Part shown: positions 33,683 through 42,764 of the stretch, one piece after another
Position numbering within the stretch: the stretch's first letter is position 1
Layout: each line of letters starts with the position of its first letter
Assembly (NCBI RefSeq): GCF_000819785.1
Contig: NZ_CDBK01000044.1
Span: 145,668 to 209,667, forward strand
DNA: 64,000 bases
Source: Aeromonas caviae
Lineage (GTDB): Bacteria > Pseudomonadota > Gammaproteobacteria > Enterobacterales > Aeromonadaceae
Direction of reading: 5' to 3'
The notes under the pieces: generated by a model
Seen by the model: only the letters and a program-made list of their open reading frames with translations
Told to the model about the DNA's origin: nothing
Databases searched by the model: none
Translations under genes and position numbers: made by a program

Positions 33683-33952
33683 TTACTCGTCGATCTCTTC
33701 TTTCACCTTTTTCAGGTTGGTCGGGTCGAAGTAGATCTCGACCTTGCGCTTCTCCTTGTCCCAGCCGTAGATCTCGTAGCAGCCGGTCTTGGTGGCCTTG
33801 AACTTCTTGATGTCGTAGCCCATCGCCTTGATCTGCTGCTGGGCGTCGGCTTCGCTCATCCACTTGCTCTTGTCGGCCTGGGTGCATTGGGGGTCGGCCA
33901 GGGCTGCGCCGCTCAACAGGGGGATCAGTAACAACAGGGGGGTCAGTTTCAT
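33683..33952 (-). CDS. Small periplasmic PepSY-domain protein
   Basis: 89 residues with a signal peptide (KLTPLLLLIPLLSGAALA-DP). The mature part is one PepSY unit: KWMSEADAQQQIKAMGYDIKKFKATKTGCYEIYGWDKEKRKVEIYFDP. The two mature cysteines (in QCTQAD and TGCYEI) may form a disulfide. AAGGAG precedes the ATG. It lies upstream of the cytochrome b gene. In similar pairs the PepSY protein is thought to act with the cytochrome at the membrane; the exact role is not established. Confidence 0.88.
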   Translation of the reverse strand: MKLTPLLLLIPLLSGAALADPQCTQADKSKWMSEADAQQQIKAMGYDIKKFKATKTGCYEIYGWDKEKRKVEIYFDPTNLKKVKEEIDE

Positions 33953-34041
33953 TGCTTGCTCCTTGCGGGTGGTTGGGTCAACAGTCGCAAGGCTAATCAA
34001 GGCGCATTAAGGAAGAATTAAGGGAAAAGGGAAATGAATGG

Positions 34042-34068
34042 CTCTCCCCGGCTGTGGGCCGGGGAGAG
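34042..34068 (-). terminator. Hairpin after yaiI
   Basis: CTCTCCCCGGC/GCCGGGGAGAG is an eleven-base stem with a TGTGG loop just after the yaiI stop. On the minus strand no long T tract follows (CCATTCATTT), so termination efficiency is uncertain. Confidence 0.5.
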
Positions 34069-34073
34069 GGTGA

Positions 34074-34526
34074 TCAGCTCAGCGTGCCCCTGACCAGCCA
34101 CTTGTCCAGCGCATTGGCGAAGCGCTGCTTGTCGGCGGCGTTGAAGGGCGCAGGGCCGCCGGTCTGGACGCCGGCAGAGCGCAGCTCCTCCATGAAGTTG
34201 CGCATCCCGAGCCGTGCCTGGATGGTTTCCCGGGTGTAGATCTCGCCCCGGGGATTGAGCGCCTCGCCCCCGGCGTCGATGACCCAGGAGGCGAGGGGAA
34301 TGTCGCCGGTGATCACCAGGTCGCCGGGCTTGACCTGCTGGGCGATGACATGATCTGCCACATCGAAGCCCTTCTCCACCTGCTGGGTCTTGATGAAGGG
34401 GGAGGGGGGGACTCTGAGCCCCTGGTTGGCCACTAGCGTGGTCACCACCTGGGCGCGGTGAGCGGCGCGGTAGAGGATCTCCTTGACCGGGATGGGGCAG
34501 GCATCGGCATCAACCCAGATGGGCAT
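34074..34526 (-). CDS. yaiI: YaiI/YqxD family protein (DUF188, PIN-like)
   Basis: A 150-residue protein with the family start [27 protein letters not shown], and [27 protein letters not shown], plus the closing motif of the family in [22 protein letters not shown]. The conserved aspartates (D6, D8 and the TGD) are arranged as in PIN-like nucleases, but no activity has been shown to my knowledge. Divergent from zntB with 131 bp between starts. Confidence 0.92.
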   Translation of the reverse strand: MPIWVDADACPIPVKEILYRAAHRAQVVTTLVANQGLRVPPSPFIKTQQVEKGFDVADHVIAQQVKPGDLVITGDIPLASWVIDAGGEALNPRGEIYTRETIQARLGMRNFMEELRSAGVQTGGPAPFNAADKQRFANALDKWLVRGTLS

Positions 34527-34657
34527 GGCATGGCTTCCTGTGTCTGGAACGGGTGGCGCATCTTAGCATGGCTGGTGCGGGGCGGCTGCCCCGGGGCTGA
34601 GTCGTCCCCGCCTTTGGTGTAAGCTGGGGCCTGCACATGAAACGAGAAGGAGACGAG

Positions 34658-35623
34658 ATGGATCGGGTGCCCGGTGACGTGATTTATGGCCTGACCCTGG
34701 ACGGCAAGGGGGGCATGACCCCGCTGGCCGAAGGTAGCAAGATCCCCGGTGCCCAGCCCGGCTGGCTGCATCTGGACTACGGCAACCCGGAGTCGGCGCG
34801 CTGGCTGCTGCAGACGCCGCTGCTGGGGGAGGCGGCCCGGGAGGCCCTGCTCGGCCAGAGCAATCGTCCCAAGCTGGTGCGGATGGGGGAGACGGTGCTG
34901 TTGATCCTGCGCGGCATCAACCACAACAAGGATCACAGGCCTGAAGAGATGGTGGCCCTGCGGATCTTCATCACGCCGGATCTCATCATCAGCAGCCGAC
35001 GTCGTCCGCTGCTCTCCGAGAAAGATGTGTTCGAGCAGCTGTCGCTGGGGGGCGGTGCCGACACTCCCGCCGACTGGCTGGTGGAGATATGCGACGCCCT
35101 GACCGACCGGGCCGGGGAGTTCGTCGAGGAGCTGCACGACCAGATCCTGGATCTGGAAGAGATGGTGCTGATGCGCGACCTGCCCGCCAACGGTCGGCTT
35201 GCGCGCATCCGCAAGCAGCTCATCATGATCCGTCGCTACCTCTCCCCCCAGCGGGATCTGGTGGCGCGCCTGGCCAACGAGAAGATCAGCTGGCTGGACG
35301 AAGATGACAGGCGACGCCTGCTCGACATCGCCGACCGCTTGCGGCGCTGGCTCGACGATCTGGATGCCGGGGTGGCGCGCACCGCCGTGCTGGCGGACGA
35401 GATCAACAACCTGATGGCGGAGGCGACCAACCGCCGTGCCTACCAGATGTCGGTGATGGCGCTGCTGTTCCTGCCCGCCAGCTTCCTGACCGGCCTGTTC
35501 GGCATCAACCTGGGGGGGATCCCCGGGGCCGAGAGTCCGACTGCCTTCTGGGTGTTCTGTGGCTTCCTGCTGGTGCTGGCGACCGGACTGGCGGTCTGGC
35601 TCAAGCACAGGCGCTGGTGGTAA
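34658..35623 (+). CDS. zntB: Zinc transporter ZntB (CorA superfamily)
   Basis: A 321-residue protein with a large cytosolic domain and two C-terminal membrane helices. The pore signature is GINLGGIPG, matching ZntB (GVNLGGIPG in E. coli) instead of the GMN of magnesium-type CorA alone. A long helix with NRRAYQMSVMALLFLPASFLTGLFG leads into the pore. ZntB of enterobacteria moves zinc, by proton-driven import in more recent work. AGAAGGAG before the ATG at 34658 decides the start over the in-frame ATG at 34637. The mscS-like gene follows 9 bp later, so the two form an operon. Confidence 0.93.
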   Translation: MDRVPGDVIYGLTLDGKGGMTPLAEGSKIPGAQPGWLHLDYGNPESARWLLQTPLLGEAAREALLGQSNRPKLVRMGETVLLILRGINHNKDHRPEEMVALRIFITPDLIISSRRRPLLSEKDVFEQLSLGGGADTPADWLVEICDALTDRAGEFVEELHDQILDLEEMVLMRDLPANGRLARIRKQLIMIRRYLSPQRDLVARLANEKISWLDEDDRRRLLDIADRLRRWLDDLDAGVARTAVLADEINNLMAEATNRRAYQMSVMALLFLPASFLTGLFGINLGGIPGAESPTAFWVFCGFLLVLATGLAVWLKHRRWW

Positions 35624-35632
35624 GGAGTGAAC

Positions 35633-36151
35633 ATGACGACATGGGAATCTTTTGGCGTGACCCTGCTGCTGTTGCTGGGGCACACCCTGGTGCGCGGCCT
35701 CATTCACAAGAGCCTGATGGCCCTTGGCCAGAGCCGGCAGGTGAGCGAGAACCGGGTACTCTACGTGGAGCACGTATTCCACTTCCTGCTGGGCTGCGCC
35801 ACCCTGCTGATCCTGGCCGGGGTCTGGGGGCTCGACTTCTCCCGGCTGGTGGTGCTTGCCTCCTCCTTCTTCGCGGTACTGGGGGTCGCCATGGTGGCCC
35901 AGTGGTCGATCCTCTCCAACATCACCGCCAGCATCACCATCTTCTTCGCCTTCCCCTACAAGATTGGCGATCGCATCCGCATCCTCGACAAGGATGACTC
36001 CGTCACCGGCATCATCACCGAGATCGGCCTCTTCTACGTGCGGGTGCGGGATGACAACGGCGATCTGGTCACCTATCCGGCGAACCTTATTCTGCAAAAG
36101 CCGGTGAGGCGGCTGGAGGGAAAGGAGGCTGAGTCCACGCAGCCGGAATGA
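35633..36151 (+). CDS. Small MscS-type mechanosensitive channel
   Basis: 172 residues: two to three membrane helices, then the conserved pore helix and beta domain of MscS: LASSFFAVLGVAMVAQWSILSNITASITIFFAFPYKIGDRIRI, followed by GIITEIGLFYVRVRDDNGDLVTYPANLILQKPV. The Gly/Ala-rich TM3 and the IGD-x-I-x-I strand are diagnostic. The protein is shorter than MscS (286 aa) because it lacks the large C-terminal cage. It would release solutes in osmotic downshock. AGGAG lies five bases before the ATG at 35633; a GTG six bases earlier is less likely. Confidence 0.9.
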   Translation: MTTWESFGVTLLLLLGHTLVRGLIHKSLMALGQSRQVSENRVLYVEHVFHFLLGCATLLILAGVWGLDFSRLVVLASSFFAVLGVAMVAQWSILSNITASITIFFAFPYKIGDRIRILDKDDSVTGIITEIGLFYVRVRDDNGDLVTYPANLILQKPVRRLEGKEAESTQPE

Positions 36152-36152
36152 G

Positions 36153-36177
36153 AAAAGGCTCCCTCGGGAGCCTTTTT
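36153..36177. terminator. Bidirectional terminator
   Basis: AAAAGGCTCCC/GGGAGCCTTTTT with a TC centre (effective loop CCTCGG) separates the zntB-mscS unit from the convergent 82-residue gene. Confidence 0.9.
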
Positions 36178-36187
36178 CGATGGCTGT

Positions 36188-36436
36188 TCAGCGTTCGAAG
36201 AAGCGGTAGAGGTGCTCGACCTGGACGGGGCAGTCGGCCACCAGGTGGATGTGGTCCCGTGCCTCCTCGGTGGACGAGAAACTCATGGGGCACCCCAGGG
36301 TGTCCGTCATCACGTAGAGGTGGCCGTCCTGCCCCCTGAACTCCACGATCCAGCCGGGGGAGACGATGTCGTGCATGATCTCCGCCTCCTTGAACCTGTG
36401 CTGCTGGTGAAGCGCGCGCAATTCACTGACTGTCAT
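36188..36436 (-). CDS. Conserved hypothetical protein (82 aa)
   Basis: Small soluble protein with mixed secondary structure: an N-terminal helix (VSELRALHQQHRFKEAEIM), strands in GWIVEFRGQDGHLYVMTD and a C-terminal helix STEEARDHIHLVADC. Two cysteines and several histidines (residues 10-70) are scattered; no named family motif is evident to me. Its start follows AGGAGG (minus strand, GAGGATGTC before ATG). It lies between the convergent mscS gene and the upstream antiporter gene on the same strand, 69 bp after its stop is not reached by any clear terminator. Function unknown. Confidence 0.75.
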   Translation of the reverse strand: MTVSELRALHQQHRFKEAEIMHDIVSPGWIVEFRGQDGHLYVMTDTLGCPMSFSSTEEARDHIHLVADCPVQVEHLYRFFER

Positions 36437-36505
36437 GACATCCTCCTATGACTCATGGCGCCACCCTCAAGTCTAGTTCTCCTTCCCGGTGGCGCCGTCA
36501 TCGGA

Positions 36506-38296
36506 TCAGGGCGCCGTCGCCCCCTCCCGGGGTGGCTGCAGGGCGATCAGCAGCTCCCCGGGCAGCGGCGTGACAGGGCCGGTGACCACCCTGGGTCTGG
36601 CCTTGGCATCCAGCACGAACAGAGGAATGGCGCCGGGATTGGCCTCCTGATACTGGTCCCAGTCGAAGGTGTCGCTCAGGCGGGTCGCCTTGATCTGCCC
36701 GCCCCGGCTCAGCAGGCCGCTCAGCCTGGCGAAGTTGATGTCGGCGCCGAACAGGTTCTGGCGGGCACGGAAGGTGGCGCTCTCCCGGTTGGCCTTGCCG
36801 TGCTGTTCGCTGGAACGCAGGGAGTGGACCTTCTCCTCCCCGTAGAGGTGGGCGAAGTGCAGTACCCCGAGGGCGTTGTTGTGGCGGCTGGGAGAGAGCG
36901 CCAGCACGGTGCTGATGCTGGTGAGGGGCAGGTGCCGCTCGGCGTGCTCCGACTGGGGGTTGCCGAAGTAGCAGGGCAGGCCGCTCATGCGGGCCAGCTT
37001 GCAGTGCTCCCAGGCAGGATCGGAGAGCTGCACCGGGATCCCCTGATCCGCCAGCGCCTTGCCGATGGCCCGGGCCACCGAGTTGGCGCCGATGAGCAGC
37101 CAGACATTGGGGGCGCTCTGGCGCATGTCGAGCAATCTGGCCAATGGCGTGGCCGTCAGGCTCTGCAGCACCACGGTGAAGATGATGACCGCAAACACCA
37201 GGGGCACCAGCTTGTCGGCATCCTCGATGCCGGCCTCGTGCATGCTGATGGCGAAGGAGGCGCTGACCGCCGCCGCCACTATGCCCCGGGGGGCTATCCA
37301 GGCGAGCAGGGCGCGGGCGCGCCAGGGCAGGTCCGACCCCCGGGTCGAGACTAGGATGCAGAGCGGGCGGGCCACGAACTGCACCACGCACAGCAGGGCC
37401 AGCACCATGGGGCCGAGCTGCCAGAGCTGGGCCAGATCGAGGCGGGCCGCCAGCAGGATGAAGAGGGAGGAGATGAGAATAACGGCGAGATCCTCCTTGA
37501 AGGCCAGCACCTCCTCCAGATCCAGCCCCTCCTGGTTGGCGAGCCAGATGCCGAACACGGTCACCGCCAGCAGGCCGGATTCGTGACTGAGCCAGTCAGA
37601 CAGGGTGAAGGTCACCAGCACCAGCGCCAGTACCCCGAACTTGTGCAGGCTGACCGGCAGCCAGTCCTTGCGGATGAGCAGGGTGGTGAGCCAGCCGGCA
37701 CCGACCCCGATGAGCGACCCCACTCCCACCGTCTTGGCCAGGGCCAGCAGGGTATGACCGACCAGATCTCCCTGGCTGCCGAGGCGCACCGCCTCGAACA
37801 CCAGTACCGCGAACAGGGCGCCGATGGGGTCGATGACGATCCCCTCCCAGCGCAGGATCTTGTCCACCTCCCGGACCGGGCGGATCACGTTGAGCATGGG
37901 GGCGATCACCGTGGGGCCGGTCACTACCAGCACGGCGCCGAGCACCATGGCGACCCGCCAGTCCAGCCCAAGCAGGAAGTAGCTGGCGGCGCCGATGACG
38001 GCAAAGCTGGTCACCATGCCGGTGGAGCAGAGGTTGCGTACCACCTTGCCGATCCCCTTGAGTTCGGTCAGGTGCAGGGTCAGCGCCCCTTCAAACAGGA
38101 TGATGGCGACCGAGAGGGAGACCAGGGGAAACAGCAGATCCCCCAGCAACTGATCGGGATCGAGCAGACCGGTCACCGGGCCGAGCAAGAGGCCGCTCAG
38201 CAGCAGGAACAAAATGGCGGGAACGCGCACGGACCAGGCAAGCCATTGGGCGAGCAGGGAGATGAGGGCAATTCCGGCGAGGGAGAGAGCAATCAT
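36506..38296 (-). CDS. CPA-type Na+(K+)/H+ antiporter with TrkA-N domain
   Basis: A 596-residue protein: about 12 membrane helices (1-400) and a cytosolic Rossmann (TrkA-N) domain starting at NVWLLIGANSVARAIGKALADQGIPVQLSD (about residue 410). The transporter part shows FEGALTLHLTELKG, VVTGPTVIAPML and EGIVIDPIGALFAVLVFEA, where the conserved Asp of CPA1 NhaP-like antiporters lies in the GIVIDPIGAL motif. It exchanges sodium or potassium for protons at the inner membrane; the Rossmann domain may sense a nucleotide. The final ~110 residues contain a further RCK-like portion. Ion preference cannot be told. Confidence 0.9.
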   Translation of the reverse strand: MIALSLAGIALISLLAQWLAWSVRVPAILFLLLSGLLLGPVTGLLDPDQLLGDLLFPLVSLSVAIILFEGALTLHLTELKGIGKVVRNLCSTGMVTSFAVIGAASYFLLGLDWRVAMVLGAVLVVTGPTVIAPMLNVIRPVREVDKILRWEGIVIDPIGALFAVLVFEAVRLGSQGDLVGHTLLALAKTVGVGSLIGVGAGWLTTLLIRKDWLPVSLHKFGVLALVLVTFTLSDWLSHESGLLAVTVFGIWLANQEGLDLEEVLAFKEDLAVILISSLFILLAARLDLAQLWQLGPMVLALLCVVQFVARPLCILVSTRGSDLPWRARALLAWIAPRGIVAAAVSASFAISMHEAGIEDADKLVPLVFAVIIFTVVLQSLTATPLARLLDMRQSAPNVWLLIGANSVARAIGKALADQGIPVQLSDPAWEHCKLARMSGLPCYFGNPQSEHAERHLPLTSISTVLALSPSRHNNALGVLHFAHLYGEEKVHSLRSSEQHGKANRESATFRARQNLFGADINFARLSGLLSRGGQIKATRLSDTFDWDQYQEANPGAIPLFVLDAKARPRVVTGPVTPLPGELLIALQPPREGATAP

Positions 38297-38390
38297 GCCA
38301 ACCTCGTACAGGTGATGGGGTTGGACCTAGTGTAGCGGGGAAGGGGGGCAAGATGACACCCGCCAGGCGTGCAGGGGAGAGCCGCTCAGA

Positions 38391-38912
38391 TCAGATGGGG
38401 CTCTCTTTGTGGAGTTCGGTGACGCAATCGGTCACCGCCAGCACCAGGGCGGAGCGCACCATCTGATCGAGCCGGTTGAGCTGCATCTGGTAGAGGGGCC
38501 AGTCCTCCTCGTTGGCCGGGGGATCCTGCGGCATCATGCTGCCCTGCTGGATGGCATTCAGGCGCTCGAGCAGATCGCGGACCGGCTTGTCGCTGAAGCG
38601 GTAATCCTTGGGGTCGCGTACCAGAAAGTCGCGGATCTTCAGGTACGCCTCGAGATCCTGATAGCGCTCGAGGGAGATGAGGCCGAGGGCGAAGATGAGC
38701 TTGAGGCGCACCTCCAGCTGGCCGAGGGGGCCGCTCTGGTTGAGCAGGGGTTCGATGGCGTATTTGACGGCATACTCCTCCTGACGAAAGGCTCGCCGCA
38801 TCAGGGAGTCGACCGCCTCTTCCAGGATGGTCACGACCTCGAGAAAGAAGCCGCGGGGGCCATCCTGCTCGTTCAGTCGCTCCAGTACTTCATCTTCCTG
38901 GTGTGTGGTCAT
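38391..38912 (-). CDS. mtlR: Mannitol operon repressor MtlR
   Basis: A 173-residue all-helical protein of the MtlR family: EEYAVKYAIEPLLNQSGPLGQLEVRLKLIFALGLIS, LKIRDFLVRDPKDYRFSD and LVLAVTDCVTELHKESP match E. coli MtlR in arrangement. MtlR represses the mtl operon, though it has no classical DNA-binding domain. It is the third gene of the mtlA-mtlD-mtlR operon, 97 bp downstream of mtlD. ATG at 38912 replaces a longer frame starting at 39005, which would run into mtlD's 3' region. Confidence 0.92.
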   Translation of the reverse strand: MTTHQEDEVLERLNEQDGPRGFFLEVVTILEEAVDSLMRRAFRQEEYAVKYAIEPLLNQSGPLGQLEVRLKLIFALGLISLERYQDLEAYLKIRDFLVRDPKDYRFSDKPVRDLLERLNAIQQGSMMPQDPPANEEDWPLYQMQLNRLDQMVRSALVLAVTDCVTELHKESPI

Positions 38913-39009
38913 AAGTGCTTCGGGTCCGGCTGACAGGGGGAGAGCAGGCCCTCCCCCGGTTTGTATCGTATGGGGTCCGTCACGGGCGGTGTGACGCCAC
39001 CCCATCAGG

Positions 39010-40155
39010 TCACTTCAAGTTGTTGTAACGGGCGACGATGGTGCGTACCACATCGCTGTGCTCATCCAGGCCGGTGACGCGGGCCAGGGTCCGTGCCGGA
39101 CCAAGTTCCGCCAGCATGGCCTGCAGCTCCACCGCCTGGGGATCGTCCTCATTGCGGTAATGCAGTGCGGCGGCGATGCCCTCCTGCAGGTGATCGCTGG
39201 GCAGGCCGTACTCCAGGGTGCCGAGCAGCGGCTTCACCAGCCTGTCCCCCGCCGCCAGCTTGCGCAGCGGCTGGCGACCGACCCGGTCAATCTCGTCCAC
39301 CAGATAGGGGTTGGCGAAGCGGGAGAGGATCTTCTCGATGTAGGCGGCGTGCAGGCGCGGGTCGAAGCCGTAGCGTTTCACCAGCACGGCCCCGCTCTCC
39401 TCCATGGCGCGGCGCACCTTGCTGCGGATCAGCGGATCCTCGATCGCCTCGCGCACGGTGTGATAGCCCCTGAGCTTGCCGAGATAGGCGGTGACGATGT
39501 GGCCGGTGTTGAGGGTGAACAGCTTGCGCTCGACGAAGGCCATCAGGTTGTCGGTGGGTTCCATGCCTGCCACCTGGGGCAGCTCCCCCTTGAACTGGGT
39601 CCGATCGACGATCCACTCGCTGAAGCTCTCCACCGTCACCTCCAGGGGATCGTCGTTCGCCGCGGCGGGCGGAACGATGCGATCCACCGCCGAGTCGACG
39701 AAGCCGACGCACTGCTCGAGGGTGGCATGATACGCGACCGGCAGGTACTTGAGTACCTCCTCCTTGAGGTGGCTGGTGCCGCGCACCATGTTCTCGCAGG
39801 CGATGACGTTGAGGGGAGTCAGGTTGCCAGCATCGAAGCGGGCCTGCAGCCCCTTGGCCAGGGTGCTGGCAATCTTGTCCAGGATGTTGGGGCCGACCGC
39901 CGTGGTGACCAGATCGGCGGTGATGATACGGGCGATCACCTCGTGTCCGGCCGAGCTGACGGCGGCAACGTTGCGCACCACGTCCAGCTTCTGATCCGTG
40001 CCCACCACGTGCACCTTGTACTCCTGGCGGTGGTTGAGCTGGTCGATCAGGGTCTCGTTGACGTCGGCGAAGGTGACCTGATGGCTGGCGTCAGCCAGCA
40101 GTTTGCCGATGAAGCCCCGACCGATGTTACCGGCACCAAAATGCAATGTTTTCAT
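39010..40155 (-). CDS. mtlD: Mannitol-1-phosphate 5-dehydrogenase
   Basis: A 381-residue polyol dehydrogenase of the long-chain mannitol family. The NAD-binding motif [19 protein letters not shown] opens the protein, and the catalytic-site lysine region [14 protein letters not shown] and [34 protein letters not shown] follow. It oxidises mannitol-1-phosphate to fructose-6-phosphate with NAD. Located 37 bp after mtlA on the same strand; the start ATG at 40155 gives the expected length (382 in E. coli). Confidence 0.96.
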   Translation of the reverse strand: MKTLHFGAGNIGRGFIGKLLADASHQVTFADVNETLIDQLNHRQEYKVHVVGTDQKLDVVRNVAAVSSAGHEVIARIITADLVTTAVGPNILDKIASTLAKGLQARFDAGNLTPLNVIACENMVRGTSHLKEEVLKYLPVAYHATLEQCVGFVDSAVDRIVPPAAANDDPLEVTVESFSEWIVDRTQFKGELPQVAGMEPTDNLMAFVERKLFTLNTGHIVTAYLGKLRGYHTVREAIEDPLIRSKVRRAMEESGAVLVKRYGFDPRLHAAYIEKILSRFANPYLVDEIDRVGRQPLRKLAAGDRLVKPLLGTLEYGLPSDHLQEGIAAALHYRNEDDPQAVELQAMLAELGPARTLARVTGLDEHSDVVRTIVARYNNLK

Positions 40156-40192
40156 GATATTAACCTCTACAACCAAAGACGATGACGGATGA

Positions 40193-42121
40193 TTACGCGG
40201 CCTGCTCGGCCCCCAGCAGATCCAGGAACTCCTGGGGATCCTGGGTGCTGGCCAGACGGTCGACGAGACCGGGCTCATCCAGTGCATTGGTCAGGCGGGT
40301 TATGACCTGTATGTGTTCATCGTTGCGGGCGGCAATGCCGATGACCAGGCGCGCTACCTCATCGGCGCCCTCGCCGAAGGCGACTCCGGCCGGGTACTGG
40401 CAGATGACGATGCCGGTACGCTTCACGTGCTCCTTGGCGGCGATGGTGCCGTGGGGCACGGCGATGGATTCGCCGAGGTAGGTGGAGACCAGCTGTTCGC
40501 GCTCCAGCATGGCGTCGACGTAGTCCGGTGCCACATAGCCTCGCTGGGCCAGCAGCTTGCCGGCGGTCACGATGGCCGCTTCCTTGCTCTCGGCCTTGAG
40601 TCCCAGGTGCACGTCCTGCAGGCTCAGGGTGAAGACTTCCGGCTCCTGCGGCTCGTAGCTGTCGTCGTTGGCCGCCACCAGCAGTTGCGGGTTGGCGACG
40701 TCATCGTTGGCCGCGTTGGCCAGGCTGAGATTCTGCACCAGCTCCTGATAGAGGGCGTTGTCGAGGAAGTTGGTCAGCGAAATGTGCTGTGCATGCGGCG
40801 CATGGCGACGGGCACGGTCGGTGAGATCCTTGTGGGTGATGACCAGATCCACCTGATCGTCCAGGTTGTTGATGGCACGGTTGGTGACGCTGATGTCGAG
40901 ACCGGCGGCCTGCACCCGCTTGCGCAGCATGCCGGCGCCCATGGCGCTGGAGCCCATGCCCGCATCGCAGGCGACGACGATGTTGCGCACTGCGGTCAGC
41001 TCGGTTTCCGGCTTCTTGGCGGCGGTGGTCTCGGGCTTGGCACCCTTCATGGCCTTCATCTTGCGGGTGGCTTCACCCAGGGCATCGGCCTCGTCGGCTT
41101 CCGGCTGCTGGGCACGGACGAACACGGCGGCGACCAGGAAGGAGACGGTGGCGGAGGCGACGATGGAGAGCAGCACCCCAATGAGGGAGGCTTTCGGCGT
41201 CATCAGCAGCACGGCGAAGATGGAGCCCGGGGAGGCGGGGGAGACGAGACCTGCGTTGAACAGGGTCAGGGTGAAGACCCCGGTCATGCCGCCTGCGATC
41301 ACCGCCAGGATGAGGCGCGGGTTCATCAGCACGTACGGGAAGTAGATCTCGTGGATGCCGCCGAAGAAGTGGATGATGGACGCACCGGCTGCGGACTGCT
41401 TGGCGGCGCCACGGCCGAACACCATGTAGGCCAGCAGCACACCCATACCCGGGCCCGGGTTCGCTTCAATCAGGAAGAAGATGGAGCGGCCCTGTTCGGT
41501 GGCTTGCTGGATCCCGAGCGGCGAGAAGATGCCGTGGTTGATGGCGTTGTTCAGGAACAGGATCTTGGCCGGCTCGACGAAGATGGAGGTGAGGGGCAGC
41601 ATGTGGTTGTCCACCAGGAAGCCGACACCGCTCGCCAGCACGCCGGAGAGCACCTTGACGAAGGGACCGATGACGAAGAAGGCGAGAATGGCGAGCAACA
41701 TGCCGATGATGCCGGCGGAGAAGTTGTTCACCAGCATCTCGAAGCCGCTCTTGACGCGACCTTCCATCGCCTTGTCGAAGCGCTTGATGGCCCAGCCACC
41801 CAGCGGGCCGACCATCATGGCACCCATGAACATGGGGATGTCGGTCCCCACGATGACGCCCATGGTGGTGATGGCACCGACCACGCCGCCGCGCTCACCA
41901 CCCATCAGCTTGCCGCCGGTATAGCCGATGAGCAGCGGCAGCAGGTAGGTGATCATGGGACCGACCAGCTTGGCCAAGGTTTCATTGGGCAGCCAGCCAG
42001 TGGGGATGAAGAGGGCAGTGATGAAGCCCCAGGCGATGAAGGCGCCTATGTTGGGCATGACCATATTGGACAGGAAGCGTCCAAAATTCTGTATCTTGAC
42101 TTTGGTATCCGGTGATAACAT
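40193..42121 (-). CDS. mtlA: Mannitol-specific PTS permease EIICBA
   Basis: A 642-residue three-domain PTS protein. EIIC, about 1-340, has eight membrane-helix stretches ([38 protein letters not shown]). EIIB starts near residue 385 with [20 protein letters not shown], holding the phosphorylated cysteine. EIIA, about 500-642, ends with the phosphorylated histidine in [13 protein letters not shown]. It phosphorylates mannitol to mannitol-1-phosphate during import. First gene of the mtl operon; the long upstream region carries several CRP sites. Confidence 0.97.
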   Translation of the reverse strand: MLSPDTKVKIQNFGRFLSNMVMPNIGAFIAWGFITALFIPTGWLPNETLAKLVGPMITYLLPLLIGYTGGKLMGGERGGVVGAITTMGVIVGTDIPMFMGAMMVGPLGGWAIKRFDKAMEGRVKSGFEMLVNNFSAGIIGMLLAILAFFVIGPFVKVLSGVLASGVGFLVDNHMLPLTSIFVEPAKILFLNNAINHGIFSPLGIQQATEQGRSIFFLIEANPGPGMGVLLAYMVFGRGAAKQSAAGASIIHFFGGIHEIYFPYVLMNPRLILAVIAGGMTGVFTLTLFNAGLVSPASPGSIFAVLLMTPKASLIGVLLSIVASATVSFLVAAVFVRAQQPEADEADALGEATRKMKAMKGAKPETTAAKKPETELTAVRNIVVACDAGMGSSAMGAGMLRKRVQAAGLDISVTNRAINNLDDQVDLVITHKDLTDRARRHAPHAQHISLTNFLDNALYQELVQNLSLANAANDDVANPQLLVAANDDSYEPQEPEVFTLSLQDVHLGLKAESKEAAIVTAGKLLAQRGYVAPDYVDAMLEREQLVSTYLGESIAVPHGTIAAKEHVKRTGIVICQYPAGVAFGEGADEVARLVIGIAARNDEHIQVITRLTNALDEPGLVDRLASTQDPQEFLDLLGAEQAA

Positions 42122-42257
42122 GTCGGGACCCCGTTTTAAGCCTGTGTGATTAAAAGTGGTAGTCGGGATGACGAGTTTTGCCGAACTCCCATCCCAGTCG
42201 TCTAAGCAACTTCAATCTACCAGCTTGTGATCAAATTAGGCTGAAAACGGGGTGTCT

Positions 42258-42273
42258 TGTGACCTGGATCTCA
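42258..42273. promoter_or_regulatory. CRP site upstream of mtlA (proximal)
   Basis: TGTGA-CCTGGA-TCTCA matches nine of the ten conserved CRP positions (consensus TGTGA-N6-TCACA). About 145 bp upstream of the mtlA start. Confidence 0.6.
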
Positions 42274-42301
42274 AATACCCCAACCTCCCCCCTCCCGACA
42301 T

Positions 42302-42317
42302 AGTGATGACGATCACA
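42302..42317. promoter_or_regulatory. CRP site upstream of mtlA (middle)
   Basis: AGTGA-TGACGA-TCACA matches nine of ten conserved CRP positions. About 188 bp upstream of mtlA. Confidence 0.65.
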
Positions 42318-42374
42318 GTCAGTCGCTGTATTTCGGCTACATTTCGATCTTCTCGCTTCTAGGTGTCAATTTTT

Positions 42375-42390
42375 TGTGATTGATGTCTCG
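42375..42390. promoter_or_regulatory. Weak CRP site upstream of mtlA
   Basis: TGTGA-TTGATG-TCTCG has one perfect half-site and three of five bases in the other, within a regularly repeating set of TGTGA motifs. Confidence 0.4.
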
Positions 42391-42419
42391 TTTTGCGGTT
42401 TGCGCAAATGCGGTGTCAA

Positions 42420-42435
42420 CGTGATTGTCGTCACA
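42420..42435. promoter_or_regulatory. CRP site upstream of mtlA (distal)
   Basis: CGTGA-TTGTCG-TCACA matches nine of ten conserved CRP positions. About 300 bp upstream of mtlA. Confidence 0.6.
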
Positions 42436-42715
42436 AAACCAAATTTTGCACTCAAATGAGTCATGGTTTGTCGCCTCGTATTCGCAAGTAATGACGATGG
42501 ATATGTCGCAGTTAATCGTTAATCACCAATGAATCATTTATTTTGTAACCCACTTTCAGTTTTTCCGCCGAGAGGATCGGTTCTGACAAGGCCTCTTGTG
42601 ACGCCCGGGTGGCGGATCCTGATCCGCTCCCGTCTTGCTCCTCTCTGCCGGTAGCGACGCAGGCAGGGGCCTGCGAGCGGGTCTCCCATCCCGCCTGCCT
42701 GCGGAGCACAGCCAT

Positions 42716-42743
42716 AAAAAAGCCCGCAGGATGCGGGCTTTTG
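42716..42743 (-). terminator. Terminator of rnb
   Basis: On the minus strand AAAAGCCCGCA/TGCGGGCTTTT with a three-base loop is followed by a run of T, 22 bp after the rnb stop. Confidence 0.9.
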
Positions 42744-42764
42744 CAGAGCAGACAAACAGGGGGA

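Larger units (their letters stand above)
42122..42764. other. Long mtlA upstream region and rnb downstream region
   Basis: 643 bp with no gene. From 42122 to about 42440 it is the mtl control region with at least three good and two weaker CRP sites. From about 42440 to 42700 little is recognisable; a GCAGGCAGG/CCTGCCTGC inverted repeat lies near 42658-42702. The last part is the rnb terminator. The region is notably richer in A and T than its surroundings up to about 42550. Confidence 0.65.
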
